Notes: generated by a model not told the origin, from the sequence alone. A stretch of DNA of 50,781 bases from Actinacidiphila rubida (GCF_900110255.1 NZ_FODD01000048.1:1-50781), one strand, 5' to 3'. Positions 8,059 through 16,381 are shown, counted from the first letter of the stretch. Numbers and translations are program-made.

Positions 8059-8094
8059 AGTGGCCCCTGACCCACCCCCCGACGTGCACCGCCA

Positions 8095-8275
8095 GGGGCG
8101 CGGGGAACTGCGCGACCAGCCACAACGCACCGTGCGACGGGCGCGGCGGCTCGGGGGCTCCCCGGATGCCGAAAGGGGCGCGGGGAACTGCGCGACCAGC
8201 CGAGACGAGACCGGCAGACGGCAGCGCGCGGCACCCCGGAGGCCGAAGGGGCGCGGGGGCACCCCGTTGTGCGGG
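8095..8275 (+). repeat. Tandem intergenic repeat modules
   Basis: Three successive GGGGCGCGGGG-initiated units (about 8095, 8174 and 8248). The first two have the AACTGCGCGACCAGCC core and the third is truncated to GGGGCACCCCG. They lie directly downstream of the sulfatase stop codon. Confidence 0.7.
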
Positions 8276-8293
8276 CAGGGGCGTCGCGTCCGT

Positions 8294-9826
8294 TCAGGAC
8301 GCCGCCTTGGTGCAGGCGGCGGCTCCGGCGCAGTGCTGGAGGGCGACCAGCTCGGCGTGCAGCGCCGACTTGCGCGCCGGGGACAACGAAGCGGCGGCGT
8401 CGTGCAGTTCGGAGGGATCCGCCGCCACGTCGTAGTACTCGCGCTCGCCGTCCGCGTACTCCACCCACACGGCGTCAGCCGTGCGTATCGCCTCGTAGGT
8501 GGGCGGGTTGCCGCTGTTGACCGGCGCCGCGTCCGGATCGTTCGCGGCGGAGCCGGGATGGTGGTGCTCGACGAGGACCGCCCGGCGCCAGTCGGGGGCG
8601 GAGGAGCCGTGCAGGAGGGGGGCGAGGCTGCGGCCGTCCGCGGTGGGGGGCGCGCCGGCGCCCGCGAGGTCCTGGAACGTCGGGCTGAGATCGACGTTCT
8701 CGGCGAGCGCGCTGGTGCTGCGGCCCGCGGGGACGTGCGGGCCCGCGACCACGAGCGGCACCTTGATGTCGGTGTCGTACGCGGTCTGCTTGCCCGGGCG
8801 GAGCCGGTACTCGCCCATGTGGAAGCCGTTGTCGGAGCTGAACACGACGTAGGTGTCGCCGGCCAGGCCCTTCGCGGTGAGTTCCGCGCGGACGCCCGCG
8901 ATCAGGTCGTCGACGGCCTGCACGGAGCGGACGCGCCTGGCGAACTTCTGGTCGATGGAGCGCTGGTCCTTCGCGGTCAGCGGGGTGAGGCCGCGCTGCC
9001 AGGCCGGCACCGGCGTCGGCGGCGTGTCGTAGGCGGGGCCGCGCGGTGCCTGGACGCCGGGGTAGAGGTGGGCGTCGCGCGGCGCGGGCGTGGACGGCGC
9101 GTGCGGTGCGAACGTGGCGAGTTCCAGCATGAACGGCTTGTGGTCGGTGGCCGCGCCGTCGATGAACGTACGGGCCTTCCGCCCGACGACGTCGGTGAGG
9201 TAGTCCGACGGGTCGTGCCCGTAGTGGACGACCTTGCCGTTCTCGTTGAGGTCGTAGTCGAACTCGGGGTAGCCGTTGCCGGCCGCGTCCCACTCGTTCC
9301 AGCCCGGCGGGACGTACGGCGTGCCGGTGCCGTTGGTGTTCCCGGGCTGGTAGCCGTTGAGGTACTTGCCCATGAAGCCGGTGCGGTAGCCGGCCTTCTG
9401 CAGGGCGGGCGCGTAGCACTTCTTCTCGTCGCCGTTGCGGTTGAACGCCGCATAGCCGCCGTCGTCGCCGTTGTTGGTGAACACCCCTGTGTTGTGGGGG
9501 TAGTCGCCGGTGAAGATCGACGAACGCGACGGGCAGCAGAGGGAGTCGGTGACGAAGTAGTCGTCGAACGTCGTGCCGTCCCGCTGCAGCTCCTTGACGT
9601 GCGGCATGTACGGCACGAGGTTCCAGGACAGGTCGTCGGTGAGCACGAAGACGATGTTGGGGCGGGTGGCCGGCCCTCCCGGGGACGCCGCGGACGACGC
9701 CGGCGACGACGGGGCGGGGCCCTCCCCGCGGGCCCCGCCGCTCGTGCACGCGCCGAGCAGGAGCACCGCGCCGAGCCCCGCGCAGAGCGCGAGGGCGCGG
9801 CGGCGCGGTCGAGGACGATCCGTCAT
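8294..9826 (-). CDS. Sulfatase lipoprotein
   Basis: A 510-residue secreted lipoprotein (lipobox LLGAC) with an alkaline-phosphatase-fold sulfatase domain from about residue 45. The formylglycine motif C-x-P-x-R is CCPSR with Cys97 as the residue to be oxidised. Metal ligands fit LTDD near the N-terminus of the domain and SSDNGFH later, with the substrate-binding lysine in RPGKQ. This is the arylsulfatase/N-sulfoglucosamine or choline-type branch; the substrate (sulfated glycan or ester) cannot be called. The ATG at 9824-9826 follows AAGGGAG, preferred over an upstream start. It needs a formylglycine-generating enzyme encoded elsewhere. Confidence 0.9.
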   Translation of the reverse strand: MTDRPRPRRRALALCAGLGAVLLLGACTSGGARGEGPAPSSPASSAASPGGPATRPNIVFVLTDDLSWNLVPYMPHVKELQRDGTTFDDYFVTDSLCCPSRSSIFTGDYPHNTGVFTNNGDDGGYAAFNRNGDEKKCYAPALQKAGYRTGFMGKYLNGYQPGNTNGTGTPYVPPGWNEWDAAGNGYPEFDYDLNENGKVVHYGHDPSDYLTDVVGRKARTFIDGAATDHKPFMLELATFAPHAPSTPAPRDAHLYPGVQAPRGPAYDTPPTPVPAWQRGLTPLTAKDQRSIDQKFARRVRSVQAVDDLIAGVRAELTAKGLAGDTYVVFSSDNGFHMGEYRLRPGKQTAYDTDIKVPLVVAGPHVPAGRSTSALAENVDLSPTFQDLAGAGAPPTADGRSLAPLLHGSSAPDWRRAVLVEHHHPGSAANDPDAAPVNSGNPPTYEAIRTADAVWVEYADGEREYYDVAADPSELHDAAASLSPARKSALHAELVALQHCAGAAACTKAAS

Positions 9827-10021
9827 GGCACCAGCTCCCTTTCGTGCGGACCGGAGTGCCGCACGGTAGGGACGGACCTTGTGGGAACTCTGTGATGCGG
9901 GCGTCACGGGGGTCCGGACGGGCCGCCGTCAGCGTTGCGCCAATACCGGGTCGTCCGCCGTCAGGGGTGCGTCAGGAGCGGCCGCTGGGCCGCCTGGGGC
10001 GGACATACCGTCACTGACGTG

Positions 10022-10047
10022 CCCCGGGCTTCCTTCCCGGCCCGGGG
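10022..10047 (+). promoter_or_regulatory. Leader hairpin upstream of SAV_915-like gene
   Basis: A perfect 8-bp inverted repeat, CCCCGGGC (10022-10029) and GCCCGGGG (10040-10047), with a 10-nt loop, 13 nt before the AAGGAG ribosome binding site. It could be a terminator/attenuator or a structured leader. The remainder of 9827-10072 shows no gene. Confidence 0.4.
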
Positions 10048-10072
10048 ACCTCGTGCTCGAAGGAGCTTCGCC

Positions 10073-10555
10073 ATGACCGACTCGCTGTACACGGACGACC
10101 CCGAGCCCTCCGATCGACTCCCGGCCGGACTGCTCTACGTGCCCGTCCGGCCGGGACCCTACGGATTCGCGGCCCGCATGTTCCGTACTCCGCTCGGCGA
10201 CCGCACGGCCGTCGGCTTCACCTCGCACCGCCGGATGACCGCGGTCCTCGGCCGCGAGCAGGCGTGCACCAGGCTCTCCGTGCCGGCCCTGCGGGCGCTG
10301 GCCGAGCCGCTGGGTGTGACCGCGTTGACGGTCGACCCGCAGCTCGCCGCCCCGCCGGTGCGTCACGAGGCCGGGGCCGCCCCGGCCCCCGTTCCCGGAA
10401 CGGCCCCGGCCCCCGCCGCCGTGCCCGTGGCCGCGGGCCCCGGCTCCCTTCCCAAGCCGTCGGCGCGGACGGGCTGGGATCCGCAGATGGTCGGCGTCAT
10501 GCGGGTGACCGCCATGGCCGCCGCCGTCGAAGCGCTCACCCTCTGGATCGGCTGA
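10073..10555 (+). CDS. SAV_915-family small protein
   Basis: A 160-residue soluble protein of unknown function. The first ~90 residues form one compact domain (LLYVPVRPGPYG, RMFRTPLGDRTAVGFTS, LSVPALRALAEPLGVTALTVDP) that I recognise as the SAV_915 family; the fold is reminiscent of SseB-like proteins. An Ala/Pro linker (about 105-135) leads to a short amphipathic C-terminal helix. The ATG is well placed after AAGGAG. Its stop is 13 bp before the decarboxylase ATG and overlaps that gene's ribosome binding site (TGAGGAGG), so the two are co-translated. Inference: a partner or regulator of the decarboxylase. Confidence 0.8.
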   Translation: MTDSLYTDDPEPSDRLPAGLLYVPVRPGPYGFAARMFRTPLGDRTAVGFTSHRRMTAVLGREQACTRLSVPALRALAEPLGVTALTVDPQLAAPPVRHEAGAAPAPVPGTAPAPAAVPVAAGPGSLPKPSARTGWDPQMVGVMRVTAMAAAVEALTLWIG

Positions 10556-10568
10556 GGAGGTGCCCAGG

Positions 10569-11987
10569 ATGACCACCGTCATGCCTTCGGCAACACCCGT
10601 GACCCCCGCTACCCCCGTCACCCCCGCGACGCCGCCGTCGCCCGGTGCTCCGGGCAGCCCCGCCACCCCCGCGACCCCGGCGCGCGAGGAGCCCCTCACC
10701 GCGCCGTGGCCGGAGTCCGCCCGCGTCCTGCCGGGCGAGGGCCTCGCGGTCGGCGGCGTGCCGCTCGGCGAGGTCGCCGAGCGGCACGGCACCCCCGTCT
10801 ACGTGGTGGACGAGGCCGAGGTGCGCGAACGCTGCCGGACGTACCTGCGGGCGTTCCCCAACGCCGACGTCGTGTACGCGGCGAAGGCGTTCCTGTGCCG
10901 GGCCATGGCGCACTGGGTGCAGGAGGAGGGCCTGGGCCTGGACGTGTGCTCGGCCGGCGAGCTGGAGCTGGCGGTCACCACCGGCTTCCCGCCGGACCGC
11001 ATCGTGCTGCACGGCAACGCCAAGAGCCCGGAGGACCTGGACGCCGCGCTGCGGCTGCGGGTCGGCAGGATCGTCATCGACAGCTCCTCGGAGGTGCCGC
11101 GGCTGGCCGCGGCCGTGCCGTCCGGCAGCCGCCAGAAGGTGCTGGTCCGGGTGGTGCCCGGGATCGCGGCCGGCGGGCACGCCCACGTGCGCACCGGGAC
11201 CGACGACCAGAAGTTCGGCCTGTCCATCGCCGACGGGTCCGCGCAGCACGCCATCGCCCGCGTGCTGGAGCAGCCCCGGCTCGAACTGGTCGGCCTGCAC
11301 TGCCACTTGGGCTCGCAGATCACCGCGGTCAAGCCGTACCTGGCGGCGGTGCGCCGGATGGTCGGCCTGCTGGCGCGGGTCCGCGACTCGCACGGCGTCA
11401 CCCTCGAACAGCTCGACCTGGGCGGCGGCCACGGCATCTGCTACCGGCCGGGCGAGCCGGAGATGGACATCGGCGTGCTGGCCCGCAAGGTGTACGCCGA
11501 GCTGGCGGAGAGCTGCGCGGCGGCCGGGCTGCCGGTGCCGCGGCTGACCGTCGAGCCGGGCCGGGCCATCGCCGGACCCGCGGGTGTGGCCCTGTACCGG
11601 GTGCTGGTCGTCAAGCGCACCGCCGGCACGACGTTCGTGGCCGTCGACGGCGGCATGAGCGACAACCCGCGGCCCGCGCTGTACGGGGTGCGGTACGCGC
11701 CGCGGCTGGCCGGGCGCGAGTCCACCGCCCGCCCGGCGCTGGTGACGGTCGTCGGCCGGCACTGCGAGGCCGGGGACGTGCTCGCCGCCGACGTGCCGCT
11801 GCCGTCCGACATCCGCCCCGGCGACCTGCTGGCCGTCCCGGCGGCCGGCGCGTACCACGTGTCGATGGCGTCCGGCTACAACATGGTCGGCCGGCCCCCG
11901 GTGGTGGCCGTCGACGGCGGCCGGGTGCGGCTGCTGGTGCGCCGCGAGTCGCTGGCCGACATCCGCAACCGCGACGTGGGCCTGTAG
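10569..11987 (+). CDS. lysA: Diaminopimelate decarboxylase (PLP, alanine-racemase fold)
   Basis: A 472-residue fold-type III PLP enzyme. The Schiff-base lysine is Lys106 in VVYAAKAFLC, the phosphate-binding glycine loop is LGGGHGI, and the other-subunit catalytic motif is HCEAGD, close to the classical CESGD. VEPGRAIAGPAG and YNMVGRP complete the family pattern. The reaction would be meso-DAP to L-lysine plus CO2. The first ~45 residues are a Thr/Pro/Ala tail with TPVTPAT repeats, absent from housekeeping LysA, so this may be a paralogue with another basic-amino-acid substrate. The ATG at 10569 is 8 nt after GAGGAGG, better than the GTG at 10560. Confidence 0.88.
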   Translation: MTTVMPSATPVTPATPVTPATPPSPGAPGSPATPATPAREEPLTAPWPESARVLPGEGLAVGGVPLGEVAERHGTPVYVVDEAEVRERCRTYLRAFPNADVVYAAKAFLCRAMAHWVQEEGLGLDVCSAGELELAVTTGFPPDRIVLHGNAKSPEDLDAALRLRVGRIVIDSSSEVPRLAAAVPSGSRQKVLVRVVPGIAAGGHAHVRTGTDDQKFGLSIADGSAQHAIARVLEQPRLELVGLHCHLGSQITAVKPYLAAVRRMVGLLARVRDSHGVTLEQLDLGGGHGICYRPGEPEMDIGVLARKVYAELAESCAAAGLPVPRLTVEPGRAIAGPAGVALYRVLVVKRTAGTTFVAVDGGMSDNPRPALYGVRYAPRLAGRESTARPALVTVVGRHCEAGDVLAADVPLPSDIRPGDLLAVPAAGAYHVSMASGYNMVGRPPVVAVDGGRVRLLVRRESLADIRNRDVGL

Positions 11988-12000
11988 GCCCCGGCCACGG

Positions 12001-12032
12001 CGCTGCGGGCGCCCGCGCGGGCGCCCGCAGCG
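12001..12032 (+). terminator. Hairpin after decarboxylase gene
   Basis: CGCTGCGGGCGCCCG pairs with CGGGCGCCCGCAGCG with a minimal loop. It lies 14 bp after the stop codon. Confidence 0.8.
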
Positions 12033-12136
12033 CGTGTCCCGGACAACCGTTCCTGCTCGCCGGTGAGTTGCCGGCCCCCCGCCCCCGCCGTCCCGGAACG
12101 GATCGCACGTCACTCCCGACGCGCGCCGCGGCACCG

Positions 12137-12164
12137 CTGACCGGACTGCCCCGGATGGTAGAGA
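12137..12164 (+). promoter_or_regulatory. Possible housekeeping promoter of epimerase-sigma operon
   Basis: CTGACC (12137-12142), 16 bp, TAGAGA (12159-12164), in a purine/AT-rich patch 32 bp before the epimerase start. No ECF41-type motif was found on this side. Confidence 0.35.
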
Positions 12165-12195
12165 GAAATGGAGATATTCCGGATACAGGGGAGTG

Positions 12196-13134
12196 ATGGC
12201 TGTGCGCGTGTTCGTTGCTGGTGGAGCCGGGGTGCTCGGACGGCGGCTGGTGCCGCAGCTCGTGGCCCGCGGGCACGAGGTGGTCGCGACGACGACGAGC
12301 GCCGACAAACTGGGCGTGCTGGAGCGACTGGGCGCGCAGGGAGTGGTGATGGACGGGCTGGACGCCGGGTCGGTGTCCGACGCGGTCGGCAAGGCACGGC
12401 CCGACGCGATCGTGCACCAGATGACCGGCATCTCCCTGAAGCACGCGGGCAAGCCCGACCTGAAGCACTTCGACCGGTGGGCGGAGCCCACCATCCGGCT
12501 GCGCACCGAGGGCACCGACCACCTGCTCGCGGCCGCGGAGGCGCACGGCGTCGGCCATGTCGTGGCGCAGGGTTACGCCAACTGGAACGGCCTGCGGGAG
12601 GGCGGCTGGGTCAAGACCGAGGAGGACCCGCTGGACATGGAGGAGGGCACCGCCGCGCAGACGTCGATGGAGGCGCTGCGCCATGTCGAGGACGTGGTGG
12701 TCAGGGCCGGCGGCGCGGTGCTGCGCTACGGCGGGTTCTACGGCCCCGGCGCCATCGACGACCAGGTGGAGCTGGTGCGGCTGCGGAAGTTCCCGCTGGT
12801 CGGCGACGGCGCCGGCTACGCCTCGTGGGTGCACCTGGACGACGCGGCCGCCGCGACCGTCCTGACGCTGGAGCAGAAGGCCCGCGGCGTGTTCAACATC
12901 GTGGACGACGAACCGGCCCCGGCGGCGCAGTGGTTGCCGTACCTGGCGGAGTGCGCGGGTGCCAGGAAGCCCATGCGCGTGCCGGTGTGGATGGCCCGGG
13001 TGCTGGCCGGCCGGGTCGTGGTGATTATGATGACGGAGGGGCGCGGCTTCTCCAACGCCAAGGCCAAGCGGGAGCTGGGCTGGGAGCTGCGGTATCCCTC
13101 GTGGCGCCAGGGCTTCAAGGAGGAGCTGGCTTGA
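12196..13134 (+). CDS. NAD(P)-dependent epimerase/dehydratase family protein (ECF41-associated)
   Basis: A 312-residue extended-SDR protein. The N-terminal Rossmann motif VAGGAGVLGRRLV binds NAD(P), and KWxx-like catalytic positions are less obvious. HVEDVVVRAGGAVLRYGGFYGPG is typical of the atypical epimerases beside ECF41 sigma factors. The start is ambiguous: GTG at 12193 and ATG at 12196 lie only 3-4 nt from GGGGAG, and GTG at 12202 would have normal spacing. It is followed without a gap by the sigma gene, whose TTG overlaps this TGA. The likely role is a redox or sugar-nucleotide reaction in the ECF41 response; the substrate is unknown. Confidence 0.85.
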   Translation: MAVRVFVAGGAGVLGRRLVPQLVARGHEVVATTTSADKLGVLERLGAQGVVMDGLDAGSVSDAVGKARPDAIVHQMTGISLKHAGKPDLKHFDRWAEPTIRLRTEGTDHLLAAAEAHGVGHVVAQGYANWNGLREGGWVKTEEDPLDMEEGTAAQTSMEALRHVEDVVVRAGGAVLRYGGFYGPGAIDDQVELVRLRKFPLVGDGAGYASWVHLDDAAAATVLTLEQKARGVFNIVDDEPAPAAQWLPYLAECAGARKPMRVPVWMARVLAGRVVVIMMTEGRGFSNAKAKRELGWELRYPSWRQGFKEELA

Positions 13135-14132
13135 CGCGAGCCGAGGAATTCGAAGAGCTCAGGTCCCTGTTGTTCTCGATCGCGTACCGGATCCTGGGCA
13201 GTGTCAGTGAGGCCGAGGACGCCGTGCAGGAGACGTGGCTGCGCTATGCGGCCTCCTCCACCCAACCCACCTCCGCCAAGGCGTTCCTGTCGGCGGTGGT
13301 GACCCGGCTCTCCATCGACGTGCTGCGCTCCGCGCGGGTGCGGCGCGAGGAGTACGTCGGCCCGTGGTTCCCCGAACCGCTGCTCACCGACCCCTACGAG
13401 GACCCCGAGCGGTCGGCCGAGCTGGCCGACTCGGTGTCGATGGCCGCGCTGGTGCTGCTGGAACGCCTCAGCCCGCTGGAGCGCGCGGTGTTCGTGCTGC
13501 GGGAGGTCTTCGGGTTCGGCTTCCCGGAGATCGCCTCGGCGGTGGGCCGTTCGGAGGCGGCGTGCCGCCAGCTGGCGGTGCGGGCGCGCCGCCACATGGA
13601 CGAGGGCCGGCCCCGCTTCGAGGCCGACCGCAGGGAACGTGAGGAGCTGGCGGGGCGCTTCTTCGACGCGTTCCGCGAGGGCGACGTCGACGGGCTCGCC
13701 GAACTCCTGGCCGCCGACGTGACGTTGGTGGGCGACAGCGGCGGCAAGGCGCCCCGCGTGGCCGACGAGTTCCTCGGCCTGGGCAACGTGTCGAAGGTGA
13801 TCCGCGGGCTCGTCGAGCTGTTCGTGCGGGTCGGCGGCTCGGTGGAGCTGCACGAGATGAACGGCCACCCGGGCGGGATCTTCCGCGACCGCGACGGCCG
13901 GGTCCTCAACACTTGGACGCTGGACATCCTCGACGGCCGTATCCAGACGATCCGTTCGGTCAGCAACCCCGACAAGCTGGCCCACCTGGGCCCGGTGGCC
14001 GACACCCTGGCGCTCAACCGCGACGAGCACCTCACGAAGGACCTGGCCTCGCACCTGGGGGGCACCCGCACACCGGACCCCGAGGGCGGTCCCGGGGCGG
14101 ATCCCGGGACGGGCCGCGACACGGACGCCTGA
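13131..14132 (+). CDS. ECF41-group RNA polymerase sigma factor with fused SnoaL-like domain
   Basis: A 333-residue sigma factor. Sigma-70 region 2 (about 5-68) and region 4 (about 105-160) are followed by a SnoaL/NTF2-like C-terminal domain (about 170-300). ECF41 hallmarks are visible: the YVGPWFPEPL linker (75-84), the D-x-GGK motif (DSGGK, 202-206) and NPDKL near the end. In this group the fused domain replaces an anti-sigma factor and tunes activity, with the extreme C-terminus inhibitory. The TTG start overlaps the epimerase TGA and follows AAGGAGGAG. The last ~30 residues are Gly/Asp/Pro-rich. Confidence 0.92.
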   Translation: MTRAEEFEELRSLLFSIAYRILGSVSEAEDAVQETWLRYAASSTQPTSAKAFLSAVVTRLSIDVLRSARVRREEYVGPWFPEPLLTDPYEDPERSAELADSVSMAALVLLERLSPLERAVFVLREVFGFGFPEIASAVGRSEAACRQLAVRARRHMDEGRPRFEADRREREELAGRFFDAFREGDVDGLAELLAADVTLVGDSGGKAPRVADEFLGLGNVSKVIRGLVELFVRVGGSVELHEMNGHPGGIFRDRDGRVLNTWTLDILDGRIQTIRSVSNPDKLAHLGPVADTLALNRDEHLTKDLASHLGGTRTPDPEGGPGADPGTGRDTDA

Positions 14133-14143
14133 CCGGACTCCCG

Positions 14144-14177
14144 CGCGGCGGCCCCGCCTTCGGGCGGGGCCGCCGCG
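14144..14177. terminator. Bidirectional hairpin with TTCG tetraloop
   Basis: CGCGGCGGCCCCGCC pairs with GGCGGGGCCGCCGCG around TTCG. It lies between the convergent sigma and decarboxylase genes. Confidence 0.85.
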
Positions 14178-14208
14178 TCTTCGGAGGCGTCCGGCCGGGG
14201 GAGGCGCG

Positions 14209-14688
14209 TCAGCCGAGCCGGTCGAACATGCCCCGCTCGTAGGTGCCGCCCATCATGTTGACGGCCAGGCTCATCCGGTTGGACGCGTTGATCATGCCGA
14301 TCACGCAGACCAGCGTGCCCAGTTGGTCGTCGTCGAAGTGCTTGCGGACGCCCTCCCACGTCGCGTCGGACACGCCCTTGCCGCCGTCGAGGACGGTCGC
14401 CTCCTCGGCGAACGCCAGCGCGGCCCGCTCCGCCTCGGTGAACACGGTGCTGTGCCGCCAGACGGCGACCAGGCCGAGGCGCTGCGGGGTCTCGCCCAGC
14501 GCGTCGGCCTCCTGGGTGTGGATGTCGACGCACCAGCCGCAGCCGTTGAGCTGGCTGGCCCGCAGCGACACCAGCTCCTGCAGGTTCCTCGGCAGCGACG
14601 ACTCGTGGAGCGCGAGCGACGCGCTGTAGAAGCGCTTCGAGGCCTTCGCGGCGGTCGGGCTGTCCAGCAGGTTGAACCGGGGTTCCAT
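14209..14688 (-). CDS. Carboxymuconolactone decarboxylase/AhpD-family CxxC protein (ECF41 target)
   Basis: A 159-residue helical protein of the CMD/AhpD fold with the redox motif C50-x2-C53-x3-H57 (NGCGWCVDIH) and the upstream glutamate (ELVSLRAS), as in AhpD-like alkylhydroperoxidases. CMD proteins are the standard neighbours and targets of ECF41 sigma factors. Here the gene converges on the sigma gene and has its own candidate ECF41 promoter at 14749-14775. The ATG follows GAGGAC. Likely role: thiol-based peroxide reduction with an unknown electron donor. Confidence 0.9.
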   Translation of the reverse strand: MEPRFNLLDSPTAAKASKRFYSASLALHESSLPRNLQELVSLRASQLNGCGWCVDIHTQEADALGETPQRLGLVAVWRHSTVFTEAERAALAFAEEATVLDGGKGVSDATWEGVRKHFDDDQLGTLVCVIGMINASNRMSLAVNMMGGTYERGMFDRLG

Positions 14689-14748
14689 GGAGCGTCCTCA
14701 CTTGTGGCGTTCACGCGGTGTGTGTGCTGCTGCGCTGAACGCACACAA

Positions 14749-14775
14749 GATGTCAACGACCCCGGGCCTGTGACG
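14749..14775 (-). promoter_or_regulatory. Candidate ECF41 promoter
   Basis: On the minus strand: CGTCACA (14769-14775), 16 bp, CATC (14749-14752). The published ECF41 consensus, as I recall it, is TGTCACA-N16-CGTC. This gives one mismatch in each element with the exact spacer, 61 bp upstream of the CMD start codon. Confidence 0.55.
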
Positions 14776-14903
14776 GTGTGCCGATGTGACGTGCGCCATC
14801 GGCCGCGGCTGTCACGGAAGCCGTCCGGCCGGCGTCCGGTGGGTGGCACGGCGGTCGGGCGGGAGACCGCGGTGAGCCGCTGAGCCTCCCGCCCGGCCCG
14901 CGG

Positions 14904-15482
14904 TCACCGGGCGAACGCGTAGGTCTGGAGGACCAGTTGGCCGCCGATCCGGCGGGTCTCCAGCAGGCGCAGCGCCCGCGTGCCGCCGAGGGCGGCCTCG
15001 TCGAGGAGCCGCCCGCCGCTGCCGGCGACGACCGGGAACACCATGAGGCGGAGCTCGTCCGCCAGGTCGTTCGCGATCAGCGTCCGGGCCAGTCGGAGGC
15101 TGCCGTAGACGACGATGTCGCCGTCGACCGTCCGCCTCAGTTCCGCGACCTCCTTCACCGGATCCCCGGCGAGGACCGTCGCGTTGCTCCACCGCGCCTG
15201 CTGGAGGGTCGAGGAGACGACGTACTTGGGGATGGCGTTCAGCCGGTCCGCCCACGCGCCCTCGCGCGACAGCCACCGCGACGCGAACCACGCGTCGCTG
15301 CGGCCGCCCAGCAGCAGGGCCGAGGCCTCCGCCGCCTCCCGCATCTCGTGCTCCGCCCACGCCTCGCGGTCCGCACCCATGGCGTCGGTGAACCAGCCGC
15401 CCCCCGGGGTGCCCTCCTGCCCGTCCGGGTCCTGCACCACTCCGTCGAGCGCCGTGTTCGTGCCGATCACGATCCTGCCCAT
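14904..15482 (-). CDS. Dihydrofolate reductase/RibD C-terminal-type reductase
   Basis: A 192-residue single-domain protein of the RibD_C family (DHFR-like fold). GRIVIGTNTALDGVV at the N-terminus, LLLGGRSDAWF and GDIVVYGSLRLARTLI (NADPH loop) are typical, and the C-terminal LRLMVFPVVAGSGGRLL strand is conserved. Members reduce pterin- or pyrimidine-like substrates with NADPH, but most stand-alone actinobacterial copies are uncharacterised. I chose the ATG at 15480-15482, 5 nt after AGGGAG, over the GTG two codons upstream, which overlaps that site. It lies 171 bp downstream of the HxlR gene on the same strand; the gap holds nothing recognisable. Confidence 0.8.
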   Translation of the reverse strand: MGRIVIGTNTALDGVVQDPDGQEGTPGGGWFTDAMGADREAWAEHEMREAAEASALLLGGRSDAWFASRWLSREGAWADRLNAIPKYVVSSTLQQARWSNATVLAGDPVKEVAELRRTVDGDIVVYGSLRLARTLIANDLADELRLMVFPVVAGSGGRLLDEAALGGTRALRLLETRRIGGQLVLQTYAFAR

Positions 15483-15653
15483 GACCACTCCCTGCGTCTC
15501 CGGACGTCCGAACCCCGGCGTCCGACCTGCCCGGCCCCGCCGTTCCGCGCGGGTCTCCCCGCGTTCGTCCCGGTGGGCCGGCTCTCACAGGGGCAGACAC
15601 CGCACGGTCCGCGAAGTGGGCGGCCGCGGGAGAGCGCGGGAGCGCGCCGGGGA

Positions 15654-16325
15654 TCAGCCGGCGGGGGCGGCGGCGGTCGCGGTCCCGGTGACCAGGCCGG
15701 GCAGGACCTGCGCGCGGTCGTCGACCTCCAGCCCCATCTCGACTGCCCGTTCGGGGGTCAGCGCGCCCGACAGGACCGCGCCGACGAGCATCGCGGGACC
15801 GGTGAGCGTGACGTCCGCGGCCGGGGCGCCGCCCCGGCGGATCGCGAACCCGTCCGGCTCCAGGATCATGTGCAGCCGCTCGTTGCCGGACCCGCTCCCC
15901 GACTCGATGGCGACGACGACGCGGGCGCCGGGCGCGAGCCGGCCGGGCAGCAGCAGCGCCCCGGCCAGCGCCGTCCAGTGCGGCTGCACGGTGTCGGCGG
16001 CGCCGGGACCGGACGCCATGTCCTCCAGCCCCCAGCGGGCCAGCGCCCGCACCACGTCCTCCAGTTCGCGGCCGCGGGCGGTGAGCCGGACGAGCGGGGT
16101 GCCGACCGGCGGCGGCGCGTCGAAGCGCTCGACGAGCCCTGCCGCCTCCATGGTCCGCAGGCGGTCGGCCAGCAGGTTCGTCGCGATGCCGGGCAGACCG
16201 CGCCGCAGGTCGGAGTAGCGGCCGGGGCCCAGCGCCAGCAGCTCGCGGACGATGAGCAGCACCCAGCGGTCGCCCACGACGTCCAGTGCGCGGGCGACGG
16301 AGCAGTACTGGTGGTAGCTCTTCAC
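15654..16325 (-). CDS. HxlR-family transcriptional regulator with C-terminal SCP2-like domain
   Basis: A 223-residue regulator. An HxlR winged helix at about 7-95 has CSVARALDVVGDRWVLLIVRELL with the single N-terminal Cys8, then GIATNLLADRLRTME. A C-terminal sterol-carrier/SCP2-like domain (about 110-210) may sense a hydrophobic ligand. Cys8 is in the position used for electrophile or thiol sensing in some HxlR proteins. It is divergent from the methyltransferase gene with paired direct repeats across that gene's -10, so it is probably a local repressor and autoregulator. Confidence 0.88.
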   Translation of the reverse strand: MKSYHQYCSVARALDVVGDRWVLLIVRELLALGPGRYSDLRRGLPGIATNLLADRLRTMEAAGLVERFDAPPPVGTPLVRLTARGRELEDVVRALARWGLEDMASGPGAADTVQPHWTALAGALLLPGRLAPGARVVVAIESGSGSGNERLHMILEPDGFAIRRGGAPAADVTLTGPAMLVGAVLSGALTPERAVEMGLEVDDRAQVLPGLVTGTATAAAPAG

Positions 16326-16344
16326 GGCTCCACGCTAGCGCGCA

Positions 16345-16381
16345 TTGACTTCCTCCAGTAGTCGCTTTATTTTTTCAAGTA
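16345..16381 (+). promoter_or_regulatory. Near-consensus promoter with overlapping direct-repeat operator
   Basis: TTGACT (16345-16350), 17 bp, TATTTT (16368-16373) is a strong sigma-70-type promoter for the methyltransferase. Direct repeats TCCAGTA (16354-16360) and TCAAGTA (16375-16381), 21 bp apart, bracket the -10. This fits a repressor such as the divergent HxlR protein bound on one face of the helix. Confidence 0.65.

Noticed and set aside
10560..10568. GTG at 10560 as start of the decarboxylase
   Set aside because: It overlaps the GAGGAGG ribosome binding site; the ATG at 10569 has correct spacing.
12108..12114. ECF41 -35-like CGTCACT upstream of the epimerase
   Set aside because: No CGTC or CATC at 16 bp downstream, so it fails the spacing rule met by the CMD promoter.
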